Shown here: in pieces, positions 55,504 to 63,222 of the stretch
Position numbering within the stretch: position 1 is the first letter of the stretch
Layout: every line of letters begins with the position of its first letter
Source: P52-10 sp041397365
GTDB taxonomy: Bacteria > Pseudomonadota > Alphaproteobacteria > Rhizobiales > Xanthobacteraceae
Reading direction: 5' to 3'
DNA length: 64,000 nucleotides
NCBI GenBank assembly: GCA_041397365.1
Contig: JAWKWT010000009.1
Span: forward strand, 62,001-126,000
Made by a program: the position numbers and the translations under genes
The notes under the pieces: generated by a model
The model's database searches: none
Seen by the model: only the letters and a program-made list of their open reading frames with translations
What the model was told of the DNA's origin: nothing

Positions 55504-56281
55504 ATGCGGCAGCATCAATGTAACATTGTAACATTCACGATCGCCTCGATCGGAATTGCATCGGACACCGCGATGGCCAACGTCCCGAACTCGCTGCTGC
55601 CGCAGAATCTCTCGCCCTGGGGCATGTTCCTGAATGCCGACATCGTCGTGCAGGCGGTGATGGTCGGGCTCGCCTTCGCCTCGCTGGTGACGTGGACCAT
55701 ATGGCTTGCAAAAACCGTTGAAATCGCTCGCGAAAATGCCCGCGCCCGGCGCCGTTTGCGGATGCTGGAGGCAGGCCCCAGCCTGGCTGATGCGGCGCGC
55801 GCCTGCGGCGATGACAAGGACGCCGTCGCTCAGATCATTCGTTCGGCCGAGCACGAGGCGACCCTGTCCGGCGACGATCCGAGCGACGGCTTCCGCGAGC
55901 GCACCGAACTGCGGATCGAGCGCGTCCAGCACGCGATGGCGCGGCGGATCGCGCGCGGCACCGGCATTCTCGCCACCATCGGTTCCACCGCGCCGTTCGT
56001 CGGCTTGTTCGGCACCGTCTGGGGCATCATGAACGCCTTCATCGGCATCTCCGATCCAAGACCACCAGCCTCGCCGTGGTCGCGCCCGGCATTGCCGAAG
56101 CCCTGCTCGCCACCGCGCTCGGCCTCGTCGCCGCGATCCGGCGGTGGTGATCTACAATCACCTCGCCCGCACGATCACCGGCTATCGCGCGCTGCTCGGC
56201 GACGCCGCCGCCCAGGTGATGCTGACGATCAGCCGCGACCAGACCCGCCAGACGGTCCGCCTGTCGCGCGCGGCGGAGTAG
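55504..56281 (+). pseudogene. exbB: TonB-system protein ExbB, two apparent frameshifts
   Basis: Proton-channel subunit that energises TonB in the inner membrane. The first 180 residues read normally (SPWGMFLNADIVVQAVMVGLAFASLVTWTIWLAK, ATIGSTAPFVGLFGTVWGIMNAFIGISD). Then the frame changes near 56055 and again near 56139; KTTSLAVVAPGIAEALLATALGLVAAI and PAVVIYNHLARTITGYRALLGDAA are intact in the other frames, ending at TAG 56281. Each junction needs only a small indel. The start may be 55504 or 55573 (MANVPNSLL). A working TonB system would need the intact protein, so sequence error is suspected. Confidence 0.83.
55519..55534. promoter_or_regulatory. Tandem TGTAACAT repeat near exbB start
   Basis: Two perfect head-to-tail copies of TGTAACAT inside AATGTAACATTGTAACATT. 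If exbB starts at 55573 this lies 39 bases upstream and could be an operator for a metal-responsive regulator such as Fur/Zur; if it starts at 55504 it is coding. Identity inferred. Confidence 0.3.
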
Positions 56282-56301
56282 GATGTGTAAGGAGTAGCGT
56301 T

Positions 56302-56733
56302 TTGGGATCGAAGCTCGGCGCAAATCTCGCGGAGGATGATCTCGTCATTCAGCACGAGATCAACGTCACGCCGTTCATCGACGTGATGCTGGTGCTGCTC
56401 ATCATCTTCATGGTGGCAGCCCCGCTCGCCACCGTCGATATCGGCGTCGATCTGCCGGCGAGTTCGGCGCAGATGCAGCCGCGTCCAGACAAGCCGGTGT
56501 TCGTGACGGTGAAGCCGGACCTGACCGTCGCCGTCGGTGACGAGATCACGGCGAAGGACAGCCTCGCCGGCACGCTCGATGCGGCCACCAACAGCCACAA
56601 GGACGAGCGGATTTTCCTGCGCGCGGACAAGGCCGTGAGCTATGGCGACCTGATGGAGGTCATGAACGTCCTGCGCGATGCCGGCTATCTGAAAGTCGCG
56701 CTGGTCGGTCTGGAAACGCCGCCGAAGCCATGA
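56302..56733 (+). CDS. exbD: TonB-system protein ExbD
   Basis: Periplasm-facing partner of ExbB in the proton-driven TonB motor, 143 residues. TTG start at 56302 with AAGGAG upstream. NVTPFIDVMLVLLIIFMVAAPLATVDIGVDLP holds the single membrane helix with the essential Asp in FIDVMLVLL. The C-terminal domain continues to DKAVSYGDLMEVMNVLRDAGYLKVALV, the family's dimer domain. It ends with the ATGA overlap to tonB. Gene order exbB-exbD-tonB is normal. Confidence 0.93.
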   Translation: MGSKLGANLAEDDLVIQHEINVTPFIDVMLVLLIIFMVAAPLATVDIGVDLPASSAQMQPRPDKPVFVTVKPDLTVAVGDEITAKDSLAGTLDAATNSHKDERIFLRADKAVSYGDLMEVMNVLRDAGYLKVALVGLETPPKP

Positions 56734-57518
56734 GCGTTCTGACGCTGCACGATTCCCCCGATCCGTCGGAATGGAAGCGCTACGGGCTTGCCGCCGTCGC
56801 CATCGTGGCTCTGCATGCGATCGCCATTACGGCTGCGATCGGCTGGCACCGGGCGCCGGTCACGACCGGCATCGTCGTCCCCGCGATCCTCGTCGACCTG
56901 ACGCCGCCGCCTTCGGCCGCGGAAATCCAGAAGGACGACGTGGCGGAAGACACGCCGATGCAGGAGGCCGCGCCGCCGCCGCCCGAGCCCGTCGTGGAAG
57001 AGAAGGTCGAGCAGATTCCTCCAACGCCGGAGCAGGAGCAGCCGGTTGTCGCCGCTCCACCGAAGGTCGAGCCGAAACCGGAGCCGAAGCCGGACCCCAA
57101 ACCGCAACCAAAACCAAAGCCGCGTGAAAACCCGAAGCAGGTGTCGAAAAAGCCGCCGGCTCCGAAAACCGCCGCCGCGCCGAGGGCAGAGCGAGTCGGC
57201 CCGGTGGTCCGCTCAAGCGCGTCGAATGCCGCAGCCGCCGCTGCCGCCGCGCGCGACTACCGCTCGATGGTCTATTCGCACCTCGTGCGCTTCAAGCGCA
57301 ACAGCAGCGCCGGCGAGGGCACGGTGACGCTGAGCTTCGCGCTCGGCCGGCAGGGACAATTGCTGTCGAGCGGCATCGCGCGCTCGTCCGGCAATTCCGC
57401 GCTCGACCAGGAGGCGCTGGCCATGGTTCGCCGCGCGAGCCCCTACCCGCCGGTCCCGTCCGAGATGACGAAATCGCGCGAAGCCTTCACCGCGCCGGTG
57501 CGGTTTCTGGGGCGTTAG
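56730..57518 (+). CDS. tonB: Energy transducer TonB
   Basis: Transmits proton-motive energy to outer-membrane receptors, 262 residues. One N-terminal helix (LAAVAIVALHAIAITAAIG, with the usual His), a Pro/Glu/Lys-rich periplasmic spacer (residues about 50-150, many KPEPKP/PKPQPK repeats), an Ala-rich stretch and the TonB C-terminal domain (YRSMVYSHLVRFKRNSSAGEGTVTLSFALGRQGQLLSSGIARSSG and ALAMVRRASPYPPVPSEM). The domain is complete. ATGA coupled to exbD. No TonB-dependent receptor lies in the window. Confidence 0.93.
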   Translation: MSVLTLHDSPDPSEWKRYGLAAVAIVALHAIAITAAIGWHRAPVTTGIVVPAILVDLTPPPSAAEIQKDDVAEDTPMQEAAPPPPEPVVEEKVEQIPPTPEQEQPVVAAPPKVEPKPEPKPDPKPQPKPKPRENPKQVSKKPPAPKTAAAPRAERVGPVVRSSASNAAAAAAAARDYRSMVYSHLVRFKRNSSAGEGTVTLSFALGRQGQLLSSGIARSSGNSALDQEALAMVRRASPYPPVPSEMTKSREAFTAPVRFLGR

Positions 57519-57620
57519 AGCTTGATCCCGAAAAGTGGGAACCGGTTTTCGGAAAAGATCATGCTCAAACAAGAATGTAAGGGGCTGAAGTGATTCAACC
57601 CGAACGGATTACGCTCTAGC
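57518..57620. repeat. Composite intergenic repeat, copy 5
   Basis: Module A (57518-57567) starts GAGCTTGATCCCGAAAAGTG and ends GATCATGCTC; then GGGGCTGAAGTGATTCAACC and the terminal ACGCTCTAG. It starts at the tonB stop codon. Confidence 0.8.
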
Positions 57621-57638
57621 TAGAGACCATCGCACGGC

Positions 57639-58408
57639 TCACGCGGCGCGGATATGCGCCTGAATCGCCTCGCCGAACGCCTGAAACAGCGCGCGATTGA
57701 TCGGGTTCTGCTGCGGGTCGTACTCCGCGTGCCATTGCACGCCGAGCGCAAAGCCCTTCGCGCCGGAAATGCGGATGGCCTCGACCGTGCCGTCTTCCGC
57801 CACGCCCTCGATCACGACGCGCTCGCCGGGCTCCAGCACGCCCTGCCCGTGCAGCGAATTCACGCGGATGCATTCGCGGCCGAGGATTGTCGCGAACGCG
57901 CCGCCCGGCACCAGGCTGACATCATGCCGGTCGGCGAACACGACGGTCGGGTCCGGATGGACCTCGCCGGTTTCCAGGCGCGGCATGCGATGGTTCATGC
58001 GTCCGGGATCTCGCGGATCTCCGGATGCAGCGAGCCACCGAACGCCACGTTCATTTCCTGCAAGCCGCGGCAGATGCCGAAGATCGGAATGCCGCGCGCG
58101 ACGCACGCTTCCGCCAGCGCCAGCGCCACGTCGTCGCGCTGCTCGTCATAGGGCTCGTGCTTGGGATCGGGTGTCGTGCGGAAACGGGAAGGATGAACGT
58201 TGGCGCGCGCGCCGGTGAGCAAAACGCCATCGACGACATCCAGCAGCGCGCCGATATCGGTGATGTCCGGAGCGCCGGCGAACATCAGCGGCAGAGCGCC
58301 CGCGACCTCGGCGATCGCGCGAAGGTTGCGCTCGCCCACCGCCTGCACCGCGAACCGTTGCTCGATCCGCTGCGAATTGCCGATCACGCCGACAACCGGC
58401 TTCTTCAT
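57639..58408 (-). pseudogene. Gamma-glutamyl-GABA hydrolase-type glutamine amidotransferase (peptidase C26), one frameshift
   Basis: Class I glutamine amidotransferase of the PuuD type, which releases GABA from gamma-glutamyl-GABA or cleaves similar amides. The N-terminal part (start MKKPVVGVIGNS at 58408) has LLTGARANVHPSRF and the nucleophile elbow PIFGICRGLQEMNVAFGGSLHPEI. Near 58000 the frame changes; the C-terminal part NHRMPRLETGEVHPD, VNSLHGQGV and FALGVQWHAEYDPQQN (catalytic His) continues to 57639. All catalytic residues are kept, so a single indel separates it from an intact 255-residue enzyme. Confidence 0.85.
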
Positions 58409-58535
58409 GGCCTTGCCTGTCCAAAATCTCCGCAACCTTCAATAAGGCACGGCGCGATGCTTCGCCAAGAGGATTTACGGATCAGCAAAGAGCATGCCTG
58501 CGCCGCGCAAACCGCCTCTCTCGCCTCATCACGAA

Positions 58536-59867
58536 TTAGCGATTTGTCCGCTCGAACTGCCGCAGCAGGCGATTGCCGCGCGCCACGGCGGAATCCATTG
58601 CCTCCTGCGCGGTTTTCTTGCCGGAGAACGCCTGCTCCAGCTCATCGTCGATGACGTCGCGGATCAGCACGAACGATCCGAGCCGCAGCCCCCTGGAATT
58701 CTCGGTCGGAATCTTGGTCAGCACCTGTTCGACGGCGATCGCCGACCCCGGATTTCGATCATAATAGCCGCGCTCGCGGCTGTATTCGTAGGCAGCGCGG
58801 GTCACCGGCAGATAGCCGGTCGCCTGATGCCACTGCGCCTGCACTTCCGGGCGCGACAGGAACGCGAAGAACTGCGCCACGCCCTCATATTCGCGCGCGG
58901 GACGGCTGCGCAGCACCCACAGCGTCGCGCCGCCGATGATGGTGTTGCGCGGCGCGGTCTTGACGTCGGCCCAGTAAGGCATCGGCCCGAAACCGACCTC
59001 GAAACTCGCGTTCTTCATGATGTCCGCGCGCGTCGCCGACGAGCCGATGAAGATGCCGCATTCGCCGGTCTGGAAGCGCGGCTCGGCCGCGGTCGCACGC
59101 CCGCCATAGTCGAAAATCTTCGTCCGCTGCCAATCCGCGAGTTGGCCGACATGACGCACGATCAGCGAATTGTTGATGACGAGTGAGGTATCGAGCCCGC
59201 CGAAGCCGTTGGCTTGCGTGGCGACCGGAACGTCGTGCAGCGCGGAGACGTTCTCGACATTGATCCAGGACGGCCAGGCCGTCGTAAAGCCGCAAGGCAC
59301 GCCCGACACCCGCAGCCGCCTTCCGGCTTCGCCGACCTCCGCCCAGGTCGCCGGCGCGACATCCGCCTTCAGCCCGGCGCGGCGAAACAGGTCCTTGTTG
59401 TAGTACAAGATCGGCGTCGAGGAATTGAAGGGAAACGACAGCATGTTTCCCGACAGATCGGAATAGAAGGCGGTCACGCCCGGCAGATAATCAGAACTGG
59501 AGAACGTCTGCGCCTGGTCGCGCATCAGTTGGTGAACCGGATAGACCGCGCCCTTCGCCGCCATCATCGTCGCGGTCGCGACCTCGTTGACCTGAACGAT
59601 CGCCGGCTGTGACCGCGAGCGGAAGGCGAAGATCGAAGCGCTGATCGTTTCCGAATAATTGCCCTTGTAGACCGGCACGATGCGGAAATCGGGCTGCGAG
59701 GCGTTGAAATCCTCCGCCAGCTTCTCCAGTTGCCGCCCAAGTTCGCCGGACATCGCGTGCCACCAGGCAATGTCGGTCGCCGCCCGCAATGGCGCGAGCG
59801 TCAGCAGCAGCAGGCCCGCAGCCCCGGCCAGACGCGCGCACGCACCGGCCCACCGGATTTCAGCCAT
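58536..59867 (-). CDS. ugpB: sn-Glycerol-3-phosphate ABC transporter substrate-binding protein UgpB
   Basis: Periplasmic glycerol-3-phosphate-binding protein, 443 residues. Signal peptide MAEIRWAGACARLAGAAGLLLLTLAPLRA. The mature chain starts ATDIAWWHAMSGELGRQLEKLAEDFNASQPDFRIVPVYKGNY, the family signature, and shows MLSFPFNSSTPILYYNKDLFRRAGL, GECGIFIGSSATRADI, and the late YYDRNPGSAIAVEQVLTKIPTENSRGLRLGSF that is typical for UgpB. No ugpA, ugpE or ugpC follows; the next gene downstream is the amidotransferase. It is therefore an orphan or has been parted from its permease. Confidence 0.92.
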   Translation of the reverse strand: MAEIRWAGACARLAGAAGLLLLTLAPLRAATDIAWWHAMSGELGRQLEKLAEDFNASQPDFRIVPVYKGNYSETISASIFAFRSRSQPAIVQVNEVATATMMAAKGAVYPVHQLMRDQAQTFSSSDYLPGVTAFYSDLSGNMLSFPFNSSTPILYYNKDLFRRAGLKADVAPATWAEVGEAGRRLRVSGVPCGFTTAWPSWINVENVSALHDVPVATQANGFGGLDTSLVINNSLIVRHVGQLADWQRTKIFDYGGRATAAEPRFQTGECGIFIGSSATRADIMKNASFEVGFGPMPYWADVKTAPRNTIIGGATLWVLRSRPAREYEGVAQFFAFLSRPEVQAQWHQATGYLPVTRAAYEYSRERGYYDRNPGSAIAVEQVLTKIPTENSRGLRLGSFVLIRDVIDDELEQAFSGKKTAQEAMDSAVARGNRLLRQFERTNR

Positions 59868-60088
59868 CGCCTTTTCCCTGTCGCGCGATCTTAAGCAACC
59901 GTTTGAAGTTACAGCTTATTTCATCAAGGATGGCAAGCGCCGGAGCCATTTGCGGCGCTCAATCTCGCGATAGCCATTGCACCTTGCATTGGATAAGCTC
60001 GTTCGCGCGTCGGCCCGATGGCCTCGCGGACGCCGGAACGCCGGGCGGCTATGCATGTATCGATTCCGAATGTCTCACGACTGAGAGA

Positions 60089-61135
60089 ATGAAGTTGGCG
60101 CTGTCCGGACCCAGATACGTGGCCTCAAGCGCGAAGGCGGCATGCGCGATCTGGCGCGCGGCGCGCATCGCCGTCTGGATCGCCGCGCTCAGCTTCGGCT
60201 GGATCGCAGTCATGTCACCGGCTTTGGCGCGCGACTTCCGCGCGGCCGACAACCAGATCGAGGACTATCCGACCGTCCAGGCGCTGCAATTCCTGGCGCG
60301 ACGGGTCGCGGAGCGAACCAACGGCCGCCACCGGATACAAGTGTTCCATTCGCGCCAGCTCGGTGAGGAAAAGGACACGATCGAAGCCGCGCGCGCGGGC
60401 GCGATCGACCTCAACCGCACCAACACCGTGCCGCTCGGAGCCTATGTGCCGGTCCTCAACGTGCTGGCGATGCCGTTCCTGTTTCGCTCGCCGGACCATC
60501 TGCACAAGGTGCTGGACGGCGACATCGGCGAGGAAATTCTCGAAGCGTTCCGGCCCGCCGGTTTCATCGGACTGACCTTCTACGATTCCGGCGCAAGGTC
60601 GATCTACAACAACACCCGCGCGATCCGCTCGCTGGCGGATGTGAAGGGCCTGAAGATCCGCATCCAGCAGTCGCAATTGATGGTGGACATGGTCAAGGCG
60701 CTCGGGGCCGAGCCGGTCGAACTGCCCTATGGCCAGGTCCTCACCGGCCTTGCGACAAAGCTGGTCGACGGCGCGGAAAACAACTGGCCTTCCTATGTCA
60801 CCACCGACCATTTCCGCCATGCCGGCTATTATTCGCTGACCGAGCATCTGATGGCGCCGGAGGTGCTGGTGATGTCGGTCAAGGCATGGGAAAGCCTGGA
60901 CGAGCAGGACCGCCGGATTTTCCGCGAGGCCGCGCGCGAGTCCAACATGTTCATGCGCCAGCGCTGGCGGATGCTTGAGGCCGAATCCCGCAAGCGCGCC
61001 GAGGCCGCCGGCGTCATGATCGTCAACAACCTCGACCGCAAGCCGTTCGAGGAAGCGATGGCCCCGCTCTATGCGAAGGCGGAAGCGGACCCCGCAATGG
61101 CGCGGCTGATCGCGCGCATCCGTCAGGTGCAATGA
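60089..61135 (+). CDS. TRAP-type (DctP family) substrate-binding protein coupled to a two-component system
   Basis: Periplasmic binding protein of the DctP family, 348 residues. I choose the ATG at 60089 (MKLALSGPRY). A long N-terminal region with membrane-like segment (ARIAVWIAALSFGWIAVMSPALA) is the signal sequence. Family blocks: RVAERTNGRHRIQVFHSRQLGEEKDTIEAARAGAIDL, FYDSGARSIYNNTRAI, GLKIRIQQSQLMVDMVKALGAEPVELPYGQV and GAENNWPSYVTTDHF (ligand-binding Arg region seen as IRIQQS). Its stop overlaps the histidine kinase start, and no DctQ/DctM permease is present, so it may act as a sensor subunit. Confidence 0.9.
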   Translation: MKLALSGPRYVASSAKAACAIWRAARIAVWIAALSFGWIAVMSPALARDFRAADNQIEDYPTVQALQFLARRVAERTNGRHRIQVFHSRQLGEEKDTIEAARAGAIDLNRTNTVPLGAYVPVLNVLAMPFLFRSPDHLHKVLDGDIGEEILEAFRPAGFIGLTFYDSGARSIYNNTRAIRSLADVKGLKIRIQQSQLMVDMVKALGAEPVELPYGQVLTGLATKLVDGAENNWPSYVTTDHFRHAGYYSLTEHLMAPEVLVMSVKAWESLDEQDRRIFREAARESNMFMRQRWRMLEAESRKRAEAAGVMIVNNLDRKPFEEAMAPLYAKAEADPAMARLIARIRQVQ

Positions 61136-63222
61136 GCTTGTCCTTGTCGAGCCGAGATCAAAGCAAGCAGTCCGCGATGGCCTCCGCCATGTCGCAGTCC
61201 GGGCTCGTCAATCTGGTGCGCGCCATCCCGATCCGCTGGCGCATCCTGTCGATCGCCGCGCTGAACTCCGCGGTCGTGCTGATCCTCGCCGGCATGATCT
61301 GGACCGGCTCGCGGGGGCTCGACAGCGCCTGGGACGAGGTCCGCCAGGTGCGCGAATCCGACAAGATCCTGGCGGTGATGGAGAGCGAGACGGGGCGGCT
61401 GCAAAACCTGATCCACCGCTACATCAACCAGCCGAGCCCGGAACTGTTCGCGGAAATCCTGCTGCTGCGCGAGGCCGTCCTCGGCACGCTGACGACGCGC
61501 GCGACCACCGATCCGATGCTCTCCGGCTCGGTGCGTGAACTGGAGCAGGTGACGGAAAAGTTTCTCGACGGCTTCGGCGAGGTCCGCGCCATTCAGGCCA
61601 CCATCGCCAAGACCTATGAGGAGCAGGTGCTGACGCCCGCGCGCGAAATGGCCGGGCTCTACGCCATCATCGACAGCGCCACCGGCCGCCGCGACACGCT
61701 GATGGCCCCCTCGCTCGGCAAATCGCGCGAGGCCTTCACCGCGATGCTGGTCGCCGCCAACGCCTACTACCTGTCGCTCGCGACCGAATCGGCGGAGGAG
61801 GCCAAGCGCAGCACCGACACGATCGAGAAGACCATCCCGGTGATGCTCGATCTGGCCGAAAACGATCTGCAACGGCAAGCGTTGCAGCGGCTCGGCCAGC
61901 GCGCGACCTCGTTGCGCGAGGGGTTGAGCGAACTCTCCGAGCACTTCGCCACGCGGACGCATCTGCTGCGCACCGAGATCGACGCCAATCAGGCCGCGAC
62001 CATCGCCGCCATCGACGGGCTGTCGGTGAAGATGCGGCAGCGCGAGCAGGCCGCGCAGACGAAATTCGACCGCACCCTGCGCAGCATTTCGACCCGCGTC
62101 GGCACCGTCTCGCTGGTCTTCATCGGCGTCATCATCGTCGCCGGCGTCATCATCGCGCTCAGCATCCGCCTGCCGCTGCAACAGATCATGTCGGCGATGC
62201 GGGCGATCACCTCCGGCAATCTCGACCGCCGCGTGCGCGGCACGCAGGCGAAGGACGAGATCGGCGCGATGGCGCGCGCCGTCGAGGTGTTCCGCGCCAA
62301 CGCCATCGCCAAGCAGACCGCGGAAAACGAACTACGTGCCTCGAAGGAGCGGGCCGAAAACGCGCTCGCGGAACTGCGCACGACGCAGCAGAACCTGATC
62401 GACGCCGAACGCCTCGCGGCGCTGGGCGGTCTCGTCGCCGGCGTCGCGCATGAGGTGAACAATCCGGTCGGCATCAGCCTCACGGTTGCCTCCAGCTTCG
62501 AGCGGCGCGCGGCGGCGTTCGAGGCCGACCTGCAAGCGAAGCAGCCGCTGCGGCGATCGCAGCTCGACGAATTCGTCGCCTCCTCCAGGGACGCCTCGCA
62601 GCAGCTCGTCTCCAACCTGCAACGGGCGGCCGAACTGATCGCGTCGTTCAAGCAGGTCGCCGTCGACCGCTCGCACGCCGAACAGCGCGAATTCGATTTG
62701 CAGGAGGCGACCGAGCAGATCGTCGCGAGTCTGCGGCCCGTGCTGCGGAAATCGCCGATCACGCTCGACATGAACGTTCCCGAGGGGCTGGTCGTGAACA
62801 GCTATCCCGGCTCCTACGGCCAGGTGCTGACCAACCTGTTCCTGAACGCCGTCAACCACGCCTTCGCCGACGGCAAGGGCGGCAATATCCGCTTCGAGGC
62901 CAAGGCCCGCGGCGCCGACGATATCGAGATCATCTTCGCCGACGACGGCGCCGGCATGACGCCCGAGGTGCAGCGGCAGGCGTTCAACCCGTTCTTCACG
63001 ACGCGGCGCGGCGAGGGCGGCACCGGCCTTGGGCTGCATATCGTCTACAATCTCGTCACCCAGCAGCTCGGCGGGCGCATGATGCTCGATTCGAAGCCGG
63101 GACAGGGCACCACCTTTCGCATTATCATCCCGCGGGCCGCCCGCGCCGCCTCCGTCGGGATGCCCACCATGTCAGAATCCGGAAGCGAGCAATGGCCGAC
63201 CAGGACGATGTCCTCCAACTGA
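61132..63222 (+). CDS. HAMP-domain sensor histidine kinase
   Basis: Membrane histidine kinase, 696 residues. TM1 at about 35-57, a 260-residue helical periplasmic sensor domain, TM2 at about 322-345, HAMP, a coiled segment, the phospho-acceptor helix LAALGGLVAGVAHEVNNPVG with H440, and the ATPase domain with the N-box NLFLNAVNHAF, the G1 box FADDGAGM and GGTGLGLHIV. The ATG overlaps the binding protein stop and the 3' end overlaps the response regulator start by 31 bases. It probably senses the ligand-loaded binding protein. Confidence 0.93.
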   Translation: MSLSLSSRDQSKQSAMASAMSQSGLVNLVRAIPIRWRILSIAALNSAVVLILAGMIWTGSRGLDSAWDEVRQVRESDKILAVMESETGRLQNLIHRYINQPSPELFAEILLLREAVLGTLTTRATTDPMLSGSVRELEQVTEKFLDGFGEVRAIQATIAKTYEEQVLTPAREMAGLYAIIDSATGRRDTLMAPSLGKSREAFTAMLVAANAYYLSLATESAEEAKRSTDTIEKTIPVMLDLAENDLQRQALQRLGQRATSLREGLSELSEHFATRTHLLRTEIDANQAATIAAIDGLSVKMRQREQAAQTKFDRTLRSISTRVGTVSLVFIGVIIVAGVIIALSIRLPLQQIMSAMRAITSGNLDRRVRGTQAKDEIGAMARAVEVFRANAIAKQTAENELRASKERAENALAELRTTQQNLIDAERLAALGGLVAGVAHEVNNPVGISLTVASSFERRAAAFEADLQAKQPLRRSQLDEFVASSRDASQQLVSNLQRAAELIASFKQVAVDRSHAEQREFDLQEATEQIVASLRPVLRKSPITLDMNVPEGLVVNSYPGSYGQVLTNLFLNAVNHAFADGKGGNIRFEAKARGADDIEIIFADDGAGMTPEVQRQAFNPFFTTRRGEGGTGLGLHIVYNLVTQQLGGRMMLDSKPGQGTTFRIIIPRAARAASVGMPTMSESGSEQWPTRTMSSN

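Noticed and set aside
56730..57200. Pro/Lys-rich repetitive DNA as a possible mobile or satellite repeat
   Set aside because: It is the normal Pro-rich spacer of TonB, in frame throughout.
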